DNA of 42,263 nt from an uncultured Clostridia bacterium (GTDB taxonomy: Bacteria > Bacillota > Clostridia > Oscillospirales > Ruminococcaceae): assembly GCA_947629945.1 (NCBI GenBank), contig CANRFR010000012.1, forward strand, positions 1 to 42,263, written 5' to 3'. How positions within the stretch are numbered: position 1 is the first letter of the stretch; each line of letters begins with the position of its first letter. A model generated the notes under the pieces. It was not told where the DNA came from, ran no database searches, and was given only the letters and a program-made list of their open reading frames with translations. This document shows, in pieces, positions 23,590 to 32,364 of this stretch. The position numbers and the translations under genes were made by a program.

Positions 23590-25296
23590 CTATCCCTCCT
23601 TTGAGAACGGAAGCGAAAAGGCAGATATTTCAGTTCCGTCAAGGTCTGAAATAAGGCTGCCCTTTGCATAACCAACGAGGAAGTCGGTGTCGAAATCCTC
23701 AAAGCCCTCTGTTTCAATAATAATCGTGTCATTTTCCGAAGAAATGCTGACAATAACCACCTCACGCAGATTTCCCGCAACACCGCCCATCGCAGAGAAG
23801 TCCGACATGACAACGCTTGACGAACGAACGGGGTTCAGGAACTTTACACCAAGGTGTGTGCTGTCAATGTAATATGCGCGGCATACTTCATGCGGAAGAA
23901 TAAATTCTCCGTTCCACTCATCTGCGGTTACAGTTACTTCGGCAGAATATGCGCCCGCACGGTCCGTAAAAATAAGATCCAATCTGTTGATAAGGCCGAT
24001 AGTAAGCATTTCGGAATACTCATCAGCAGCAATGGTTGTCGCCGATACACCAACACCGGATATTGTTTCTGCAACTTTAATTCGACCGTCCCAAGGCTCA
24101 TCGCCTGCAAGATAAGCGCCAAGCACATATCCCCATGTTTGCTGCATAGGGAGTACACCTGCCGCCCCGTCTGACGACAGAACCGAAAAGTGTATTGTGT
24201 TCATTCCCTGTAATGACGCAAACGGATAACTGTATGTTTTGGTGTGCGCCCCGACATCAAAATACTCGGAATACCGCAGCACCTCTGCATTGTCCTTCTG
24301 TAATAAAAAAACTACTGTTCCCGCCGTGGTCAGCGTGAATTTTACGGTTATACAAAAAGCAGCATAGGTTGATGTTAATGCGGTGTATGGAATACTTATT
24401 ATGAGGTTCGCTAAGCCGCCGATTGAAACATCTGTTCCATTGGTTGCGACTTTCATCATTGCCGTTGAATCTTCCAGGTCTTGAACCTTATTCTCCACTT
24501 CGTTTGCAACCTGCTTAATCTTGTACAGGTCGTCCGATATTGTTGGATAATAGCTGCCGACCTCAATAGAAATCTCACGGCAGTTGAAAGGGTTGTATTC
24601 TGCGGTGATTATCCGTGTTTCGACATCAAGATTGAACGGCCGAAACACTATACGAATGTTGTCGCCAACGGCAAAATTCAATTTCTTATATAGCGTCAGT
24701 CCGTATGTCTGTGTTGCTGCTCTCAAATCTGCGGACAACGTGAGGTTAGACACCGACTTTCCGCCCATAACCATACGAACATCATTACTGCCGCGATGAG
24801 CACGAATGTTTATTCTATCTGAAGCATATTCAATCTCACCGCAGCACAAAGCAATCAGCTGCATAAGCGCCGCGCGGCGGGAACACTTCTGATTTATCTT
24901 CATATCAACGGGCACAGTGACATCGCATTCGCCGGGTTTCAGAGAAGTGCCTTGCAAAAGCAGTGCAAGAGCGTCCGCTGCATTTCCCTTGAATTCAAAC
25001 TCGCTTATCTCGTACTGTTCATTGTTGAGTTCATAGGACTTATGCTCACAGGTTACGGTGCAGATTGTTAAGCCGCTTGAAATGGATTTTTCGATTTTTG
25101 CAATATTAAATCTGTAATCAAGATGTGTGCCGATAAGCCGTATTTCATGCTCTGCACGAATGTCCGAAGCCATAGCCGAGGTGATTGTAAATTCAAAGGT
25201 ACATTCTCCGCTAAGACTGTCGGTAAGACGTGAGGAGATAACCTTTGTGTATTCGCAGACGAGTTCCTCGCCGTTATAGATGCATATTTTTGTCAT
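23590..25296 (-). CDS. Tail-associated protein, prophage tail endopeptidase-like (Tal)
   Basis: A 568-aa protein. The first ~270 residues have the layout of the siphophage tail-tip hub (YNGEELVCEYTKVISSRLTDSLSG, later VGSYYPTISDDLYKIKQVANEVENKVQDLED, which ends in a coiled coil). The C-terminal half is beta-rich. In Gram-positive siphophages this protein caps the tail and often aids wall penetration. Its ATG overlaps the tape-measure stop (ATGA). Confidence 0.75.
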   Translation of the reverse strand: MTKICIYNGEELVCEYTKVISSRLTDSLSGECTFEFTITSAMASDIRAEHEIRLIGTHLDYRFNIAKIEKSISSGLTICTVTCEHKSYELNNEQYEISEFEFKGNAADALALLLQGTSLKPGECDVTVPVDMKINQKCSRRAALMQLIALCCGEIEYASDRINIRAHRGSNDVRMVMGGKSVSNLTLSADLRAATQTYGLTLYKKLNFAVGDNIRIVFRPFNLDVETRIITAEYNPFNCREISIEVGSYYPTISDDLYKIKQVANEVENKVQDLEDSTAMMKVATNGTDVSIGGLANLIISIPYTALTSTYAAFCITVKFTLTTAGTVVFLLQKDNAEVLRYSEYFDVGAHTKTYSYPFASLQGMNTIHFSVLSSDGAAGVLPMQQTWGYVLGAYLAGDEPWDGRIKVAETISGVGVSATTIAADEYSEMLTIGLINRLDLIFTDRAGAYSAEVTVTADEWNGEFILPHEVCRAYYIDSTHLGVKFLNPVRSSSVVMSDFSAMGGVAGNLREVVIVSISSENDTIIIETEGFEDFDTDFLVGYAKGSLISDLDGTEISAFSLPFSKEG

Positions 25297-27758
25297 CCTA
25301 CACCTCTGTTTCTGACGGTCACCTTATTCTGGCTCCACTGTATTCGCGAAACCACCTTTGTGAGCGTAATTCCGTCAATGGTCAGCGGAATTGTTACATC
25401 AAATGCCTGTGTCTGCCCTATACCATTGAACCCCGAAACTGTGCCGTTCATATCAAGATCGAAATCCGAGGGAATAGCGTTCTGCATCTCCTTTGACACA
25501 GCTTTCATCTCGTCCCCGAAGCCCTCACCAAGACCCTCTGCCATAAAGCCGCCGAGGTTGGCGAACAGCTTTGACGGAGAATGTATTCCGAAGAAATTCT
25601 TGATACCGTCCACAATACCGCCGAAGAACCCGCTAATCTGATTCCACAGCCACGCGCCTGCATCAGAAATGCCCTGCCACAGACCTTTCAGCAGATTACC
25701 GCCGACTTCTGCCATATTGCCGAAGTAACTGCCGAACGCGTCAATAATGCCCGTGATAATCTGCGGTATAGCTTTGACTATCTCGACAATGATTGTCGGG
25801 AGATTTGCTATCAGCGAAATGAACAGCTGAACACCCGCCGCGATAAGCTGCGGAATTGCCCCGATCACCGCGTCAATAATGCTTGAAATAATCTGCGGAA
25901 TAGCCGCAACGATGGTCGTGATTATAGTCGGGAGGTTCTGCACAAGCGAGATGAGCAGCTTAATTCCTGCGTCTATAATCAAGGGGATAGCCGAAATCAC
26001 CGCCGTGATTATTCCGTCAATTATCTGCGGAATGACCTCAACGATTGCGGTTATAATCTCTGGCAGAGCGGTAACAAGCGAGGTAAGCAGCTGTATTCCC
26101 GCTTCGATTATCTGGGGGATTGCTCCGATAAGAAAGTCCACAATTCCCGTGATAATCTGCGGCAACGCTTCAATCAACACGGGAAGCGCATCAAGAATGC
26201 CCTGCGCAATTCCAACTATGAGCTGTAAAGCCGCGTCTAGTATAAGAGGAAGATTGTCGATGAGCGTTTTCACAATTTCCACGACTACCGTCACAATCTG
26301 CGGAATAAGCTGCGGTATGGTGTCCGCTATACCCTTGATGAGCGACAGCAGAATATCCGCTCCTGCAGATACGATTTGCGGCAACAGTCCCACAAGCGCC
26401 GAGATTATCTCGGTCACGATTTTTGCGAGTGTAGGTGTAAGTTCGGATATTGCCGACAGCAATCCGTCAGCAAGCGCCTTGATAATATCGGGCGCACTTT
26501 CCAGAACTGCTCCCGCGATTGAGGAAACCAGTTTTGCCGCCTGTGGAATGAGGGTTTTAATTGCGTCAATAACGCTAGAAACACCGTTTTTCAGTTCATC
26601 GGCGGCATTATCGTTTCCCGCAAGCAAGTCGGCAAGCCCGTCCGTAATCTGCGTTATTCCGGGCAGAAGTTCGCCCACCATACGGTTCTTCAGACCGCCT
26701 GCGGTATGCGAGAGCCGTGTAAGGCTGTCCTCAAAAGCGGCAGACGCGGCTACGGCTTCGTTGCTCATCACCATACCGTAATCTTCGGCTTCTTGTTTCA
26801 AACGCTCGGTTTCCTCTGCAGTAATGTTCAGAACGGATGCCATATCCGTTGCGGATTTTCCGAGGAGGTCGTTCGCGGCAGCTGTGCGCTCCGCGCCCAA
26901 TTCCATTCCTTGCAGAGCGGTGATAACCATGCTCAGCTGTTCGTCTTGACTTTTGCCGTTCAAATCCTCAATGGAAAGTCCCACGGCAGACAGCTTTTCA
27001 GCTGCGGAATCCGAACCGTTCGCCGCATCTATTATGACGGTAGACAGTTTTTTCATGCCCGATTGGAGATTGTCCACGTCCGCACCGCAGCGCTCAAAGA
27101 CATAGCCCCATTTCTGATAGCTTTCGGCGCTTATTCCGATTTTCTGCGAGGTTTTGTCGATTTGGTCGCCCGCCGAGCCGACTTCGTTCGCCATATCCCA
27201 CAGCTTTTTTCCTGCGGCAACACAGGCAGTACCGACAGCAGCGGCGGCAGCTCCGAGAGCCGCACCGATTTTCTTTGCAGTATCGCCCAGCTTGCTCAGT
27301 TTCCCATCAGCGTCCTCGCTCGTATCTGCGGCTTTCTTAACGGAATTGGAGAAATCCTTTGCTTCATCTCCGGCTTCATCAAAGCCCTTGTCGGCATTGG
27401 CAAGAGCCACATTGTTGGAATTAAGCTCACGCTCCATGCTGTTCAGAGCCGCCTGTGCGTTGTTCAGCTGTATCTGCCAGCTTTGAGTGCGGCGGTCGTT
27501 CTCGCCGAATGACTCTGCGGCATTCTGCAAAGCTGTGCGGAGGGTATCAATCTTCTGTTTCTGCTGCTCGATTTCTTTATTGAGAACTTGATTTCGTGCT
27601 GTGAGAGCCTCGGCGGATTTGTCGTTCTTGTCGAACTGCGAATCCACAAGCTTCATTTCAGAGCCAAGCACCTTGAAAGAATTATTGATTTCAGCGAGGG
27701 ATTTCTTGAACTCCTTTTCGCCCTCCAGACCTATTTTCAAGCCGAAATTCTCGGACAT
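25293..27758 (-). CDS. Tape measure protein
   Basis: An 821-aa protein that sets tail length and may reach into the host membrane. Residues 1-150 are coiled-coil. A small-residue membrane segment follows (~165-185, GAALGAAAAAVGTACVAAG). From ~380 to ~690 there are tandem ~40-aa hydrophobic amphipathic repeats of the type IPQII-xx-II-xxx-AIP-LI-AGIQLL-SL. The end has the GIHSPSK motif seen at TMP C-termini. AGGTGA precedes the ATG. The upstream context is broken by an IS110 element and a NYN gene. Confidence 0.92.
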   Translation of the reverse strand: MSENFGLKIGLEGEKEFKKSLAEINNSFKVLGSEMKLVDSQFDKNDKSAEALTARNQVLNKEIEQQKQKIDTLRTALQNAAESFGENDRRTQSWQIQLNNAQAALNSMERELNSNNVALANADKGFDEAGDEAKDFSNSVKKAADTSEDADGKLSKLGDTAKKIGAALGAAAAAVGTACVAAGKKLWDMANEVGSAGDQIDKTSQKIGISAESYQKWGYVFERCGADVDNLQSGMKKLSTVIIDAANGSDSAAEKLSAVGLSIEDLNGKSQDEQLSMVITALQGMELGAERTAAANDLLGKSATDMASVLNITAEETERLKQEAEDYGMVMSNEAVAASAAFEDSLTRLSHTAGGLKNRMVGELLPGITQITDGLADLLAGNDNAADELKNGVSSVIDAIKTLIPQAAKLVSSIAGAVLESAPDIIKALADGLLSAISELTPTLAKIVTEIISALVGLLPQIVSAGADILLSLIKGIADTIPQLIPQIVTVVVEIVKTLIDNLPLILDAALQLIVGIAQGILDALPVLIEALPQIITGIVDFLIGAIPQIIEAGIQLLTSLVTALPEIITAIVEVIPQIIDGIITAVISAIPLIIDAGIKLLISLVQNLPTIITTIVAAIPQIISSIIDAVIGAIPQLIAAGVQLFISLIANLPTIIVEIVKAIPQIITGIIDAFGSYFGNMAEVGGNLLKGLWQGISDAGAWLWNQISGFFGGIVDGIKNFFGIHSPSKLFANLGGFMAEGLGEGFGDEMKAVSKEMQNAIPSDFDLDMNGTVSGFNGIGQTQAFDVTIPLTIDGITLTKVVSRIQWSQNKVTVRNRGVG

Positions 27759-27789
27759 TCAGTTTCACCTACTATAATATATTTATCGG

Positions 27790-28043
27790 GTAAATCCACG
27801 GCAATCCAACCATGGTTTACACGAACTTGTTACTTAGGCTATAATGGAAGCAGTGATTGGACTGACGAGTTGCACCTTGGGACATCACGCCCGTATGTGA
27901 GACTGTCATCCATGCTTTCATTACAGCGTTCGATTTTGCAGGTAGAGCCAACTGTATGCGCTCGCATCACTCAGTAGACAGAAAAGGTAATGAGTAAAGT
28001 GTGGGTCACCCGATCACAAATTCTATAATTAGGAGAGATGTTT
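27790..28043 (+). ncRNA. Candidate bridge-RNA region of the IS110 element
   Basis: This is the ~250-nt noncoding flank directly upstream of the transposase ATG, with segments likely to fold (for example GACTGACGAGTTGCACCTTG and the GGGTCACCCGATCAC block). In IS110-group elements this flank encodes the bridge RNA whose loops specify target and donor DNA. I infer it from position only and did not fold it. The transposase is damaged, so the RNA may be a relic. Confidence 0.35.
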
Positions 28044-29196
28044 ATGAACGCAGTAGGTATCGACGTATCCAAAGGCAAGAGTATGGTTGCTATTGTGCAG
28101 CCTTTTGGAGTTGTCGTGGTAGAATCCTTTGAGGTTTCGCTTGCCCGGCGAAACGAAAGTGGTTATGGAGTACACCGGCACATATTATGAGCCAATTGCC
28201 AATGCACTCCACAACGCGGGTATATTTGTTTCCGTAGTAAATCCCTTGCTGATTGACGACTACGGTACAAACCGTGTCAGAAAAGTCAAGGCCGATAAAA
28301 AAGACGCGTTTAAGATCGCAAATTACGCCCTTGATAAATGGACTCAGCTTCGGGAGTACATACCGATCGATGACACACGCAAAACGCTTAAAGTCCTTAA
28401 CCGGCAGTATACTCAGTACAACAAATTGCTCATCATGCAAAAGAATAGTTTAATTGCTCTGCTCGATTCCTGTTTTCCAAACGCGAACACATTATTTTCA
28501 TCACCTCACAGGAAATACGATGGACACGAAAAATGGGTAGACTTCGTCCTTCAGTTTCCTCATTTGGATTATGTTTCCAAGCTCTGTCCATCTGCTTTTA
28601 ATGCCAAATATAAAAGCTGGTGCAAAACCAACGGATACAATTACGGCGAGGCTAAAGCGGCACAAATTCACGCCTATTCAAGAACGCAGGTAAGCTCGCT
28701 GCCGATGACGGACGCTATGATAAAAGCTGTGGAATTATCTGCTGCACTGATAAACTCCACGCTTGAAACGCTTGCTGCCATAAGAATCGAAATGGACAAA
28801 CTCGCGTCAACGCTCCCCGAATATGAAACTGTTATGAGCCTGTACGGCGTCGGACGAGTTATGTGTTCGCAACTTATCGCGGAAATTGGCGATGTCAGAC
28901 GCTTTGAGCGTTCCAAATCACTTGTTGCTATGGCAGGTATTGATCCGCCGCCCGATCAATCAGGACAACACGACCCTAAATCCCGCAGCATCTCCAAACG
29001 CGGCTCGCCATTGTTGCGTAAAACTCTTTTTCAAATCATGCAGGTGATTCTTCAAAGCAAACCGACAAACGAACCCGTCTATCAGTTCCTTGACCGCAAA
29101 CGCGCCGAGGGTAAGCCGTACAGAGTTTACATGATCGCCGCCGCGCACAAGTTCCTCAGAATTTATTACGCTCGCGTTATGGAAGCATTAGGCTGA
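28044..29196 (+). pseudogene. IS110-family transposase with internal deletion/frameshift
   Basis: The N-terminus starts at ATG 28044 (GGAGAG ribosome site) and reads MNAVGIDVSKGKSMVAI, the DEDD/RuvC-like start, to FEVS near 28139. The remainder is open in another frame (from ~28129): LPGETKVVMEYTGTYYEPIA, IANYALD, and the Transposase_20 part with LYGVGRVMCSQLIAEIGD, AMAGIDPPP and SKRGSPLLRK to the stop at 29196. In intact relatives about 16-18 residues lie between those parts, so a deletion plus frameshift at ~28135-28142 has removed them. The element is probably inactive. Confidence 0.8.
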
Positions 29197-29343
29197 CCAT
29201 TTCAGCCTACCCGACATATTTCTCAGCCGCTGAAAAGAATTCAGCTTTGGCGGCACTTTTGCTATACCCTTTTTTATTTTGTGAAAGTTTGATGAAATTT
29301 TCACTTTACCTCTTGACTTTTATTTGCAGGTCTCACATTCATA

Positions 29344-29372
29344 TTGACAAAATGGGAATAATAATGTATAAT
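29344..29372 (+). promoter_or_regulatory. Consensus promoter of the NYN gene
   Basis: TTGACA (29344-29349) and TATAAT (29367-29372), 17-bp spacer, 37 bp before the start codon. It reads opposite to the prophage late operon. Confidence 0.8.
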
Positions 29373-29409
29373 AAATATAATCCAATATGTGACAAAAAGG
29401 AGAATTATT

Positions 29410-30003
29410 ATGTTTATTTTTTGGGATAACTCTAATATTCACATTTCTGGTCTTAAAGTAATGGAACAAGTTGAACCTGATAAACCGCGCGAACTGTTTA
29501 GAACAAACTTTAATAATCTTTTGCAATTAGTGAAAAAAGATAGAAAGATTGATAAGATTTACTTATCTGGTAGCGTACCTCCTCCTAACAATTCAGTTTG
29601 GGACTATCTTAGGAATATGGGCGTATCTGTACAATTGCTTGATAAAACTGCTGATGGAACGGAACAGGAAAGCGTTGATATGTCACTGCAAACTATGATG
29701 TTTAGAACTGCTATTGATAATATAGATAGTCCTTCAACAATTGCTGTTTTAACCGGTGATGGGGCAAGCAAACAATTGGGAGAAGGATTTCTATCAGATT
29801 TAAAGCGTATAAAAAAACTTGGATGGAATATCGAAGTATACGCTTGGGAGATTTCCTGCAATCGATATTTAAAAGAATATGCTGAACAGAATGGACTTTT
29901 CGTTCCTCTTGAAAATTACTATAATTCTATTACATTTCTCAAACGAGATTTGTATAATGACTCAGGAACAAAGGTACGCCCTTCCACTCCATTGGTAATT
30001 TAA
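29410..30003 (+). CDS. NYN-domain (PIN-like) putative ribonuclease, prophage moron
   Basis: A 197-aa protein with the NYN/PIN-like layout: an N-terminal strand with the first acidic residue (FWDNSNIHI, D6), a middle acidic segment (QESVDMSLQTMM) and the TGDGAS acidic turn, then an alternating strand-helix end (GWNIEVYAWEISCNRYLKEY). NYN domains are metal-dependent nucleases of RNA processing and toxin/defence proteins. AAAAGGAG precedes the ATG; upstream in-frame codons are rejected. With its own promoter and terminator inside the late operon and opposite in strand, it is a moron that can be expressed in the lysogen. Confidence 0.82.
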   Translation: MFIFWDNSNIHISGLKVMEQVEPDKPRELFRTNFNNLLQLVKKDRKIDKIYLSGSVPPPNNSVWDYLRNMGVSVQLLDKTADGTEQESVDMSLQTMMFRTAIDNIDSPSTIAVLTGDGASKQLGEGFLSDLKRIKKLGWNIEVYAWEISCNRYLKEYAEQNGLFVPLENYYNSITFLKRDLYNDSGTKVRPSTPLVI

Positions 30004-30015
30004 ATCATAATCACA

Positions 30016-30044
30016 AAAGGCGTTGCTGAAAATGCAATGCCTTT
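30016..30044. terminator. Terminator-like hairpin after the NYN gene
   Basis: AAAGGCGTTGC pairs with GCAATGCCTTT (11 bp, one G-T) around a 7-nt loop and ATTGTTAT follows. The A-run on the left gives it bidirectional character. Confidence 0.6.
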
Positions 30045-30068
30045 ATTGTTATATATAAAGCATTAACT

Positions 30069-30640
30069 CTAAACTCCTATCGGAATAATCTCATCAATGC
30101 ACATCTCCCTCTTCGGCTTTACTATGCCAATAAACTGCTTATGGCACTCCCACAAATCCAGCAGAAAACCGAACGGCATAAGCCACACCTCTTCCGAGGC
30201 GAGGTGCAGCTGCGCCGTGCCGTAATAGAACAGCCGGGTAAACAACTCATCATCGTTTACTCGGCTGTTACTGCGTTTTTTGAGTTGTCCTCGCTCACAA
30301 TATTCCGCTTTGTGCCTTTCATCATAGCTTCGGTTATAGCGTCCTTGTACTCCGCAAGTTCGCCCGGAGAGGTGAGAAGTTCCACGGTTTCCTCGGTGAG
30401 GAGCGGTTTCTTATCCTCGCTTTTGAGGTTGTGTATCTGTATGCCTTGGTTGCAGAGCAAGGTAATCAGCCACACTATTTCATCAAGCGCCATCTCCATA
30501 TTTTCGGATTTCATCAGCTTGTCGCCGAGATTATCCAGACCGCCGTAGCGAGTAGAAATAGCCTTTGTCGCGCGTGTGGTGAGAACCATTTCGTACTGCT
30601 CACCGCCGATTGTAATTAAAGAACTGCGTTCGTTTTCCAT
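30069..30640 (-). CDS. Tail assembly chaperone, long form made by -1 frameshift (gpGT-like)
   Basis: The short form (30257-30640, 127 aa) is encoded in frame 0. The same gene continues in the -1 frame without a stop to TAG 30069-30071, giving a 190-aa fusion whose C-terminal part (DDELFTRLFYYGTAQLHL then WLMPFGFLLDLWECHKQF) is clearly protein-like and has no start codon of its own. The position, between the major tail protein and the tape measure, is where lambda G/GT-type chaperones sit in siphophages. The two forms keep the tape measure soluble during tail assembly. Confidence 0.8.
30257..30640 (-). CDS. Tail assembly chaperone, short form (gpG-like)
   Basis: A 127-aa protein (begins MENERSSLITIGGEQYEMVLTT is the N-terminal region up to residue ~22). 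It is mostly helical, as in G-type chaperones, and ends 5 codons after the slippery site. GGAGG precedes the ATG. It is expected to be the major product, with the frameshifted long form the minor one. Confidence 0.82.
   Translation of the reverse strand: MENERSSLITIGGEQYEMVLTTRATKAISTRYGGLDNLGDKLMKSENMEMALDEIVWLITLLCNQGIQIHNLKSEDKKPLLTEETVELLTSPGELAEYKDAITEAMMKGTKRNIVSEDNSKNAVTAE
30275..30281 (-). promoter_or_regulatory. Slippery heptamer A AAA AAC for -1 ribosomal frameshifting
   Basis: On the coding strand the frame-0 codons are TCA AAA AAC, giving the classic X XXY YYZ heptamer AAAAAAC. It lies 5 codons before the frame-0 stop. After slippage the -1 frame stays open for about 69 codons. 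Confidence 0.8.
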
Positions 30641-30643
30641 AGG

Positions 30644-31267
30644 TTATACCTCCTCGTTTTCAGTCGGTAAAGTTTCGGGTGGGGTAATCGCGTATGCCGG
30701 CTCGTACACCGACTTGTACCAGTCAGTAACAACGCTTGCGGGAACGTTCTTTTCTCCCTCGGTGACCTCCGCTTTCCACGGGTGCTTTCCGTTGCCGTCC
30801 GGCTTGTTTCTGCGGAGAACCGTACCCTCGATAGTCGGTGTTGAGAAAGTAATGCTGTCACCCTTGGTTGCAAGCGAGGTTGACGGAATACCGAACTTGA
30901 CCCTGTAAAGCCAAAAGTAGCGATACTTGCCGTTGGACTTCTTCGCCCTAAACCCGATAGCCACGGGATTTCCTCCGTCCTCGCTTGCTGAAATAACCAC
31001 GTTGTTGCTGTCGATAGTTGCGCCTGTCAGAACAGATGCGGCACTGTTGCCAATATCGTCAATGCCGAGGGAGAGCGTTCCGCTCTTGAACTCCTTGACG
31101 ATTTCGGACGCACCGTCATCGGCATAAAGCGTTGCCTCAGCAAGCTCCACAGAAAGGTCTGCTGTCATTGCCTTGGCGAGTTTAGCTGGTGTGCCGTAAA
31201 TCTCATCACCGTTTTCATCTTCGGTAATCGGTGCGTAGTAAAGCATATCCAAACCGATTGTTGCCAT
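30644..31267 (-). CDS. Major tail (tube) protein
   Basis: A 207-aa protein (begins MATIGLDMLYYAPITED) of the phi13-type major tail family. Diagnostic stretches are AKAMTADLSVELAEATLYADDG (residues ~30-52, quoted only in part here) and YFWLYRVKFGIPSTSLATKGDSI near the middle. It polymerises into the tail tube. GGAGGAG ribosome site; next gene in the order is the tail chaperone. Confidence 0.88.
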   Translation of the reverse strand: MATIGLDMLYYAPITEDENGDEIYGTPAKLAKAMTADLSVELAEATLYADDGASEIVKEFKSGTLSLGIDDIGNSAASVLTGATIDSNNVVISASEDGGNPVAIGFRAKKSNGKYRYFWLYRVKFGIPSTSLATKGDSITFSTPTIEGTVLRRNKPDGNGKHPWKAEVTEGEKNVPASVVTDWYKSVYEPAYAITPPETLPTENEEV

Positions 31268-31611
31268 TATATCTCCTCCAATCCGTATTCCTTTGCCACA
31301 TCAATGGCATAGTGATTGTAGCCCGTGTCGTCCTCGTGACCGACATATTTTCGGGCGGTTATCGTAATATCCGAGTTAAGCAAAGCCTTTACAAGCTGGC
31401 TTTTGGCGCAATTGTAATTACTCTTGCTGAATAGCGAAATCCGCACTTCCTGCACATCAATTTCGGGTTTGTTGTCCGAATGAAGTTCAAAGCTGTCATA
31501 AAGCGGAGTGAACACCAGATACTCATCGGGTGGTTTCCCCGAGTACACCGCAGTGCTTGCGGGGATTTTCAGCCGTTTCGCAATTTCGGCAAGTTCGGAA
31601 AGCAGACTCAC
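31267..31611 (-). CDS. Tail completion/terminator protein (minor tail, neck)
   Basis: A 114-aa protein beginning with GTG, whose start overlaps the upstream stop (GTGA). Position between the gp10-like protein and the major tail protein, and a length near 110 aa, fit the tail terminator of HK97/SPP1-type phages. No motif is visible beyond a mixed alpha/beta pattern. Confidence 0.65.
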   Translation of the reverse strand: MSLLSELAEIAKRLKIPASTAVYSGKPPDEYLVFTPLYDSFELHSDNKPEIDVQEVRISLFSKSNYNCAKSQLVKALLNSDITITARKYVGHEDDTGYNHYAIDVAKEYGLEEI

Positions 31612-32039
31612 AGCCCCTCGACCTCCTTTTCAAAAGCGGATTTCATAGCGTCCACGCACTGCTTTTTCACAGCGGATTTTGCGGGTTTCAGAAAAGGCTT
31701 TGCTTGTTGTGTGCTTGTGCCGTATTCGAGGATATTTGCGATTTTAGCGTTGCTTGAACCGTCCGTTCTTGGCTCGGAAAAGCCAATCTTGATGTCGTGA
31801 TTTCCGTTTTTGTCTACCATAACGGGCGAAAGCCCGAGAGAGCGTTCAAGTTCTCCTGTGGAGCGGGATTCGCTTTTATTGCCGACACCTACAACGGCAG
31901 AAAGGTTGCTCCGAACCTTATCCAGAGCCACCTCGCCGCCAGCTTGCAGTACCTTTTTGGCGATTGTGTCAGTCTGCGAACCGAGCCGTGACAGTTTTGC
32001 AAGAAATTCATCGGGCATTTTCACATCAGCTTTAGCCAC
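31608..32039 (-). CDS. HK97 gp10-like minor tail/neck protein
   Basis: A 143-aa protein with the GTG start at 32039 behind AAAGGAGG (a longer frame is rejected). The pattern LEYGTSTQQAKPFLKPA near residue 110-125 is typical of HK97 gp10-family proteins that join head and tail. It overlaps the upstream gene by 8 nt and the downstream gene by 4 nt. Confidence 0.75.
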   Translation of the reverse strand: MAKADVKMPDEFLAKLSRLGSQTDTIAKKVLQAGGEVALDKVRSNLSAVVGVGNKSESRSTGELERSLGLSPVMVDKNGNHDIKIGFSEPRTDGSSNAKIANILEYGTSTQQAKPFLKPAKSAVKKQCVDAMKSAFEKEVEGL

Positions 32040-32364
32040 TTGGCTCAACCTCCTTTGCAAGCACTTCAACATACATTCCGCAACCTTTCACATCTTCCAC
32101 AGAGATTATCTCGAAAACCGATTCATCGCACAAAATCCGCATATCCGTGGTTACTTTCAAATCGGGAATTGTGCGAAAACGGAACAAGTCGGTAGCTTCG
32201 GAGAAAACGGCACGGTTCGCCCATTTCTCGCTGCCGTGCCGCCCCTCCCGATAGGCTCTGACCTTTGCCACAACAACATCGGTTTCCGACTGAAATCCCT
32301 CGCTGTCGGTTATAATCTGTTTCTGCGTTATCTCAATGACTTTATTCATCTTGCCGAAGCTCAT
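32032..32364 (-). CDS. Head-tail adaptor (head closure, SPP1 gp16-like)
   Basis: A 110-aa beta-rich protein. The start is ATG 32364, overlapping the previous stop as ATGA; a GTG three codons earlier is less likely. Motifs: VVAKVRAYREGRHGSEKWANRA and FRFRTIPDLKVTTDMRI, then FEIISVEDV, typical of phage head-tail joining proteins. It closes the portal channel after packaging. Confidence 0.75.
   Translation of the reverse strand: MSFGKMNKVIEITQKQIITDSEGFQSETDVVVAKVRAYREGRHGSEKWANRAVFSEATDLFRFRTIPDLKVTTDMRILCDESVFEIISVEDVKGCGMYVEVLAKEVEPSG

Larger units (their letters stand above)
27775..29340 (+). mobile_element. IS110-family insertion sequence, decayed (ends approximate)
   Basis: A transposase remnant with ~270 nt of noncoding DNA on the left and ~140 nt on the right, placed between the tape measure gene and the tail chaperone gene of the prophage. 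IS110 elements lack terminal inverted repeats, so the exact ends cannot be read; the coordinates are limits, not measured ends. A longer left than right noncoding flank is the arrangement of the IS110 group sensu stricto, whose bridge RNA is encoded upstream of the transposase. Confidence 0.75.

Noticed and set aside
25740-26500. CRISPR-like or DNA tandem repeats
   Set aside because: The periodicity comes from the amphipathic repeats of the tape measure protein; no spacer/repeat structure exists.
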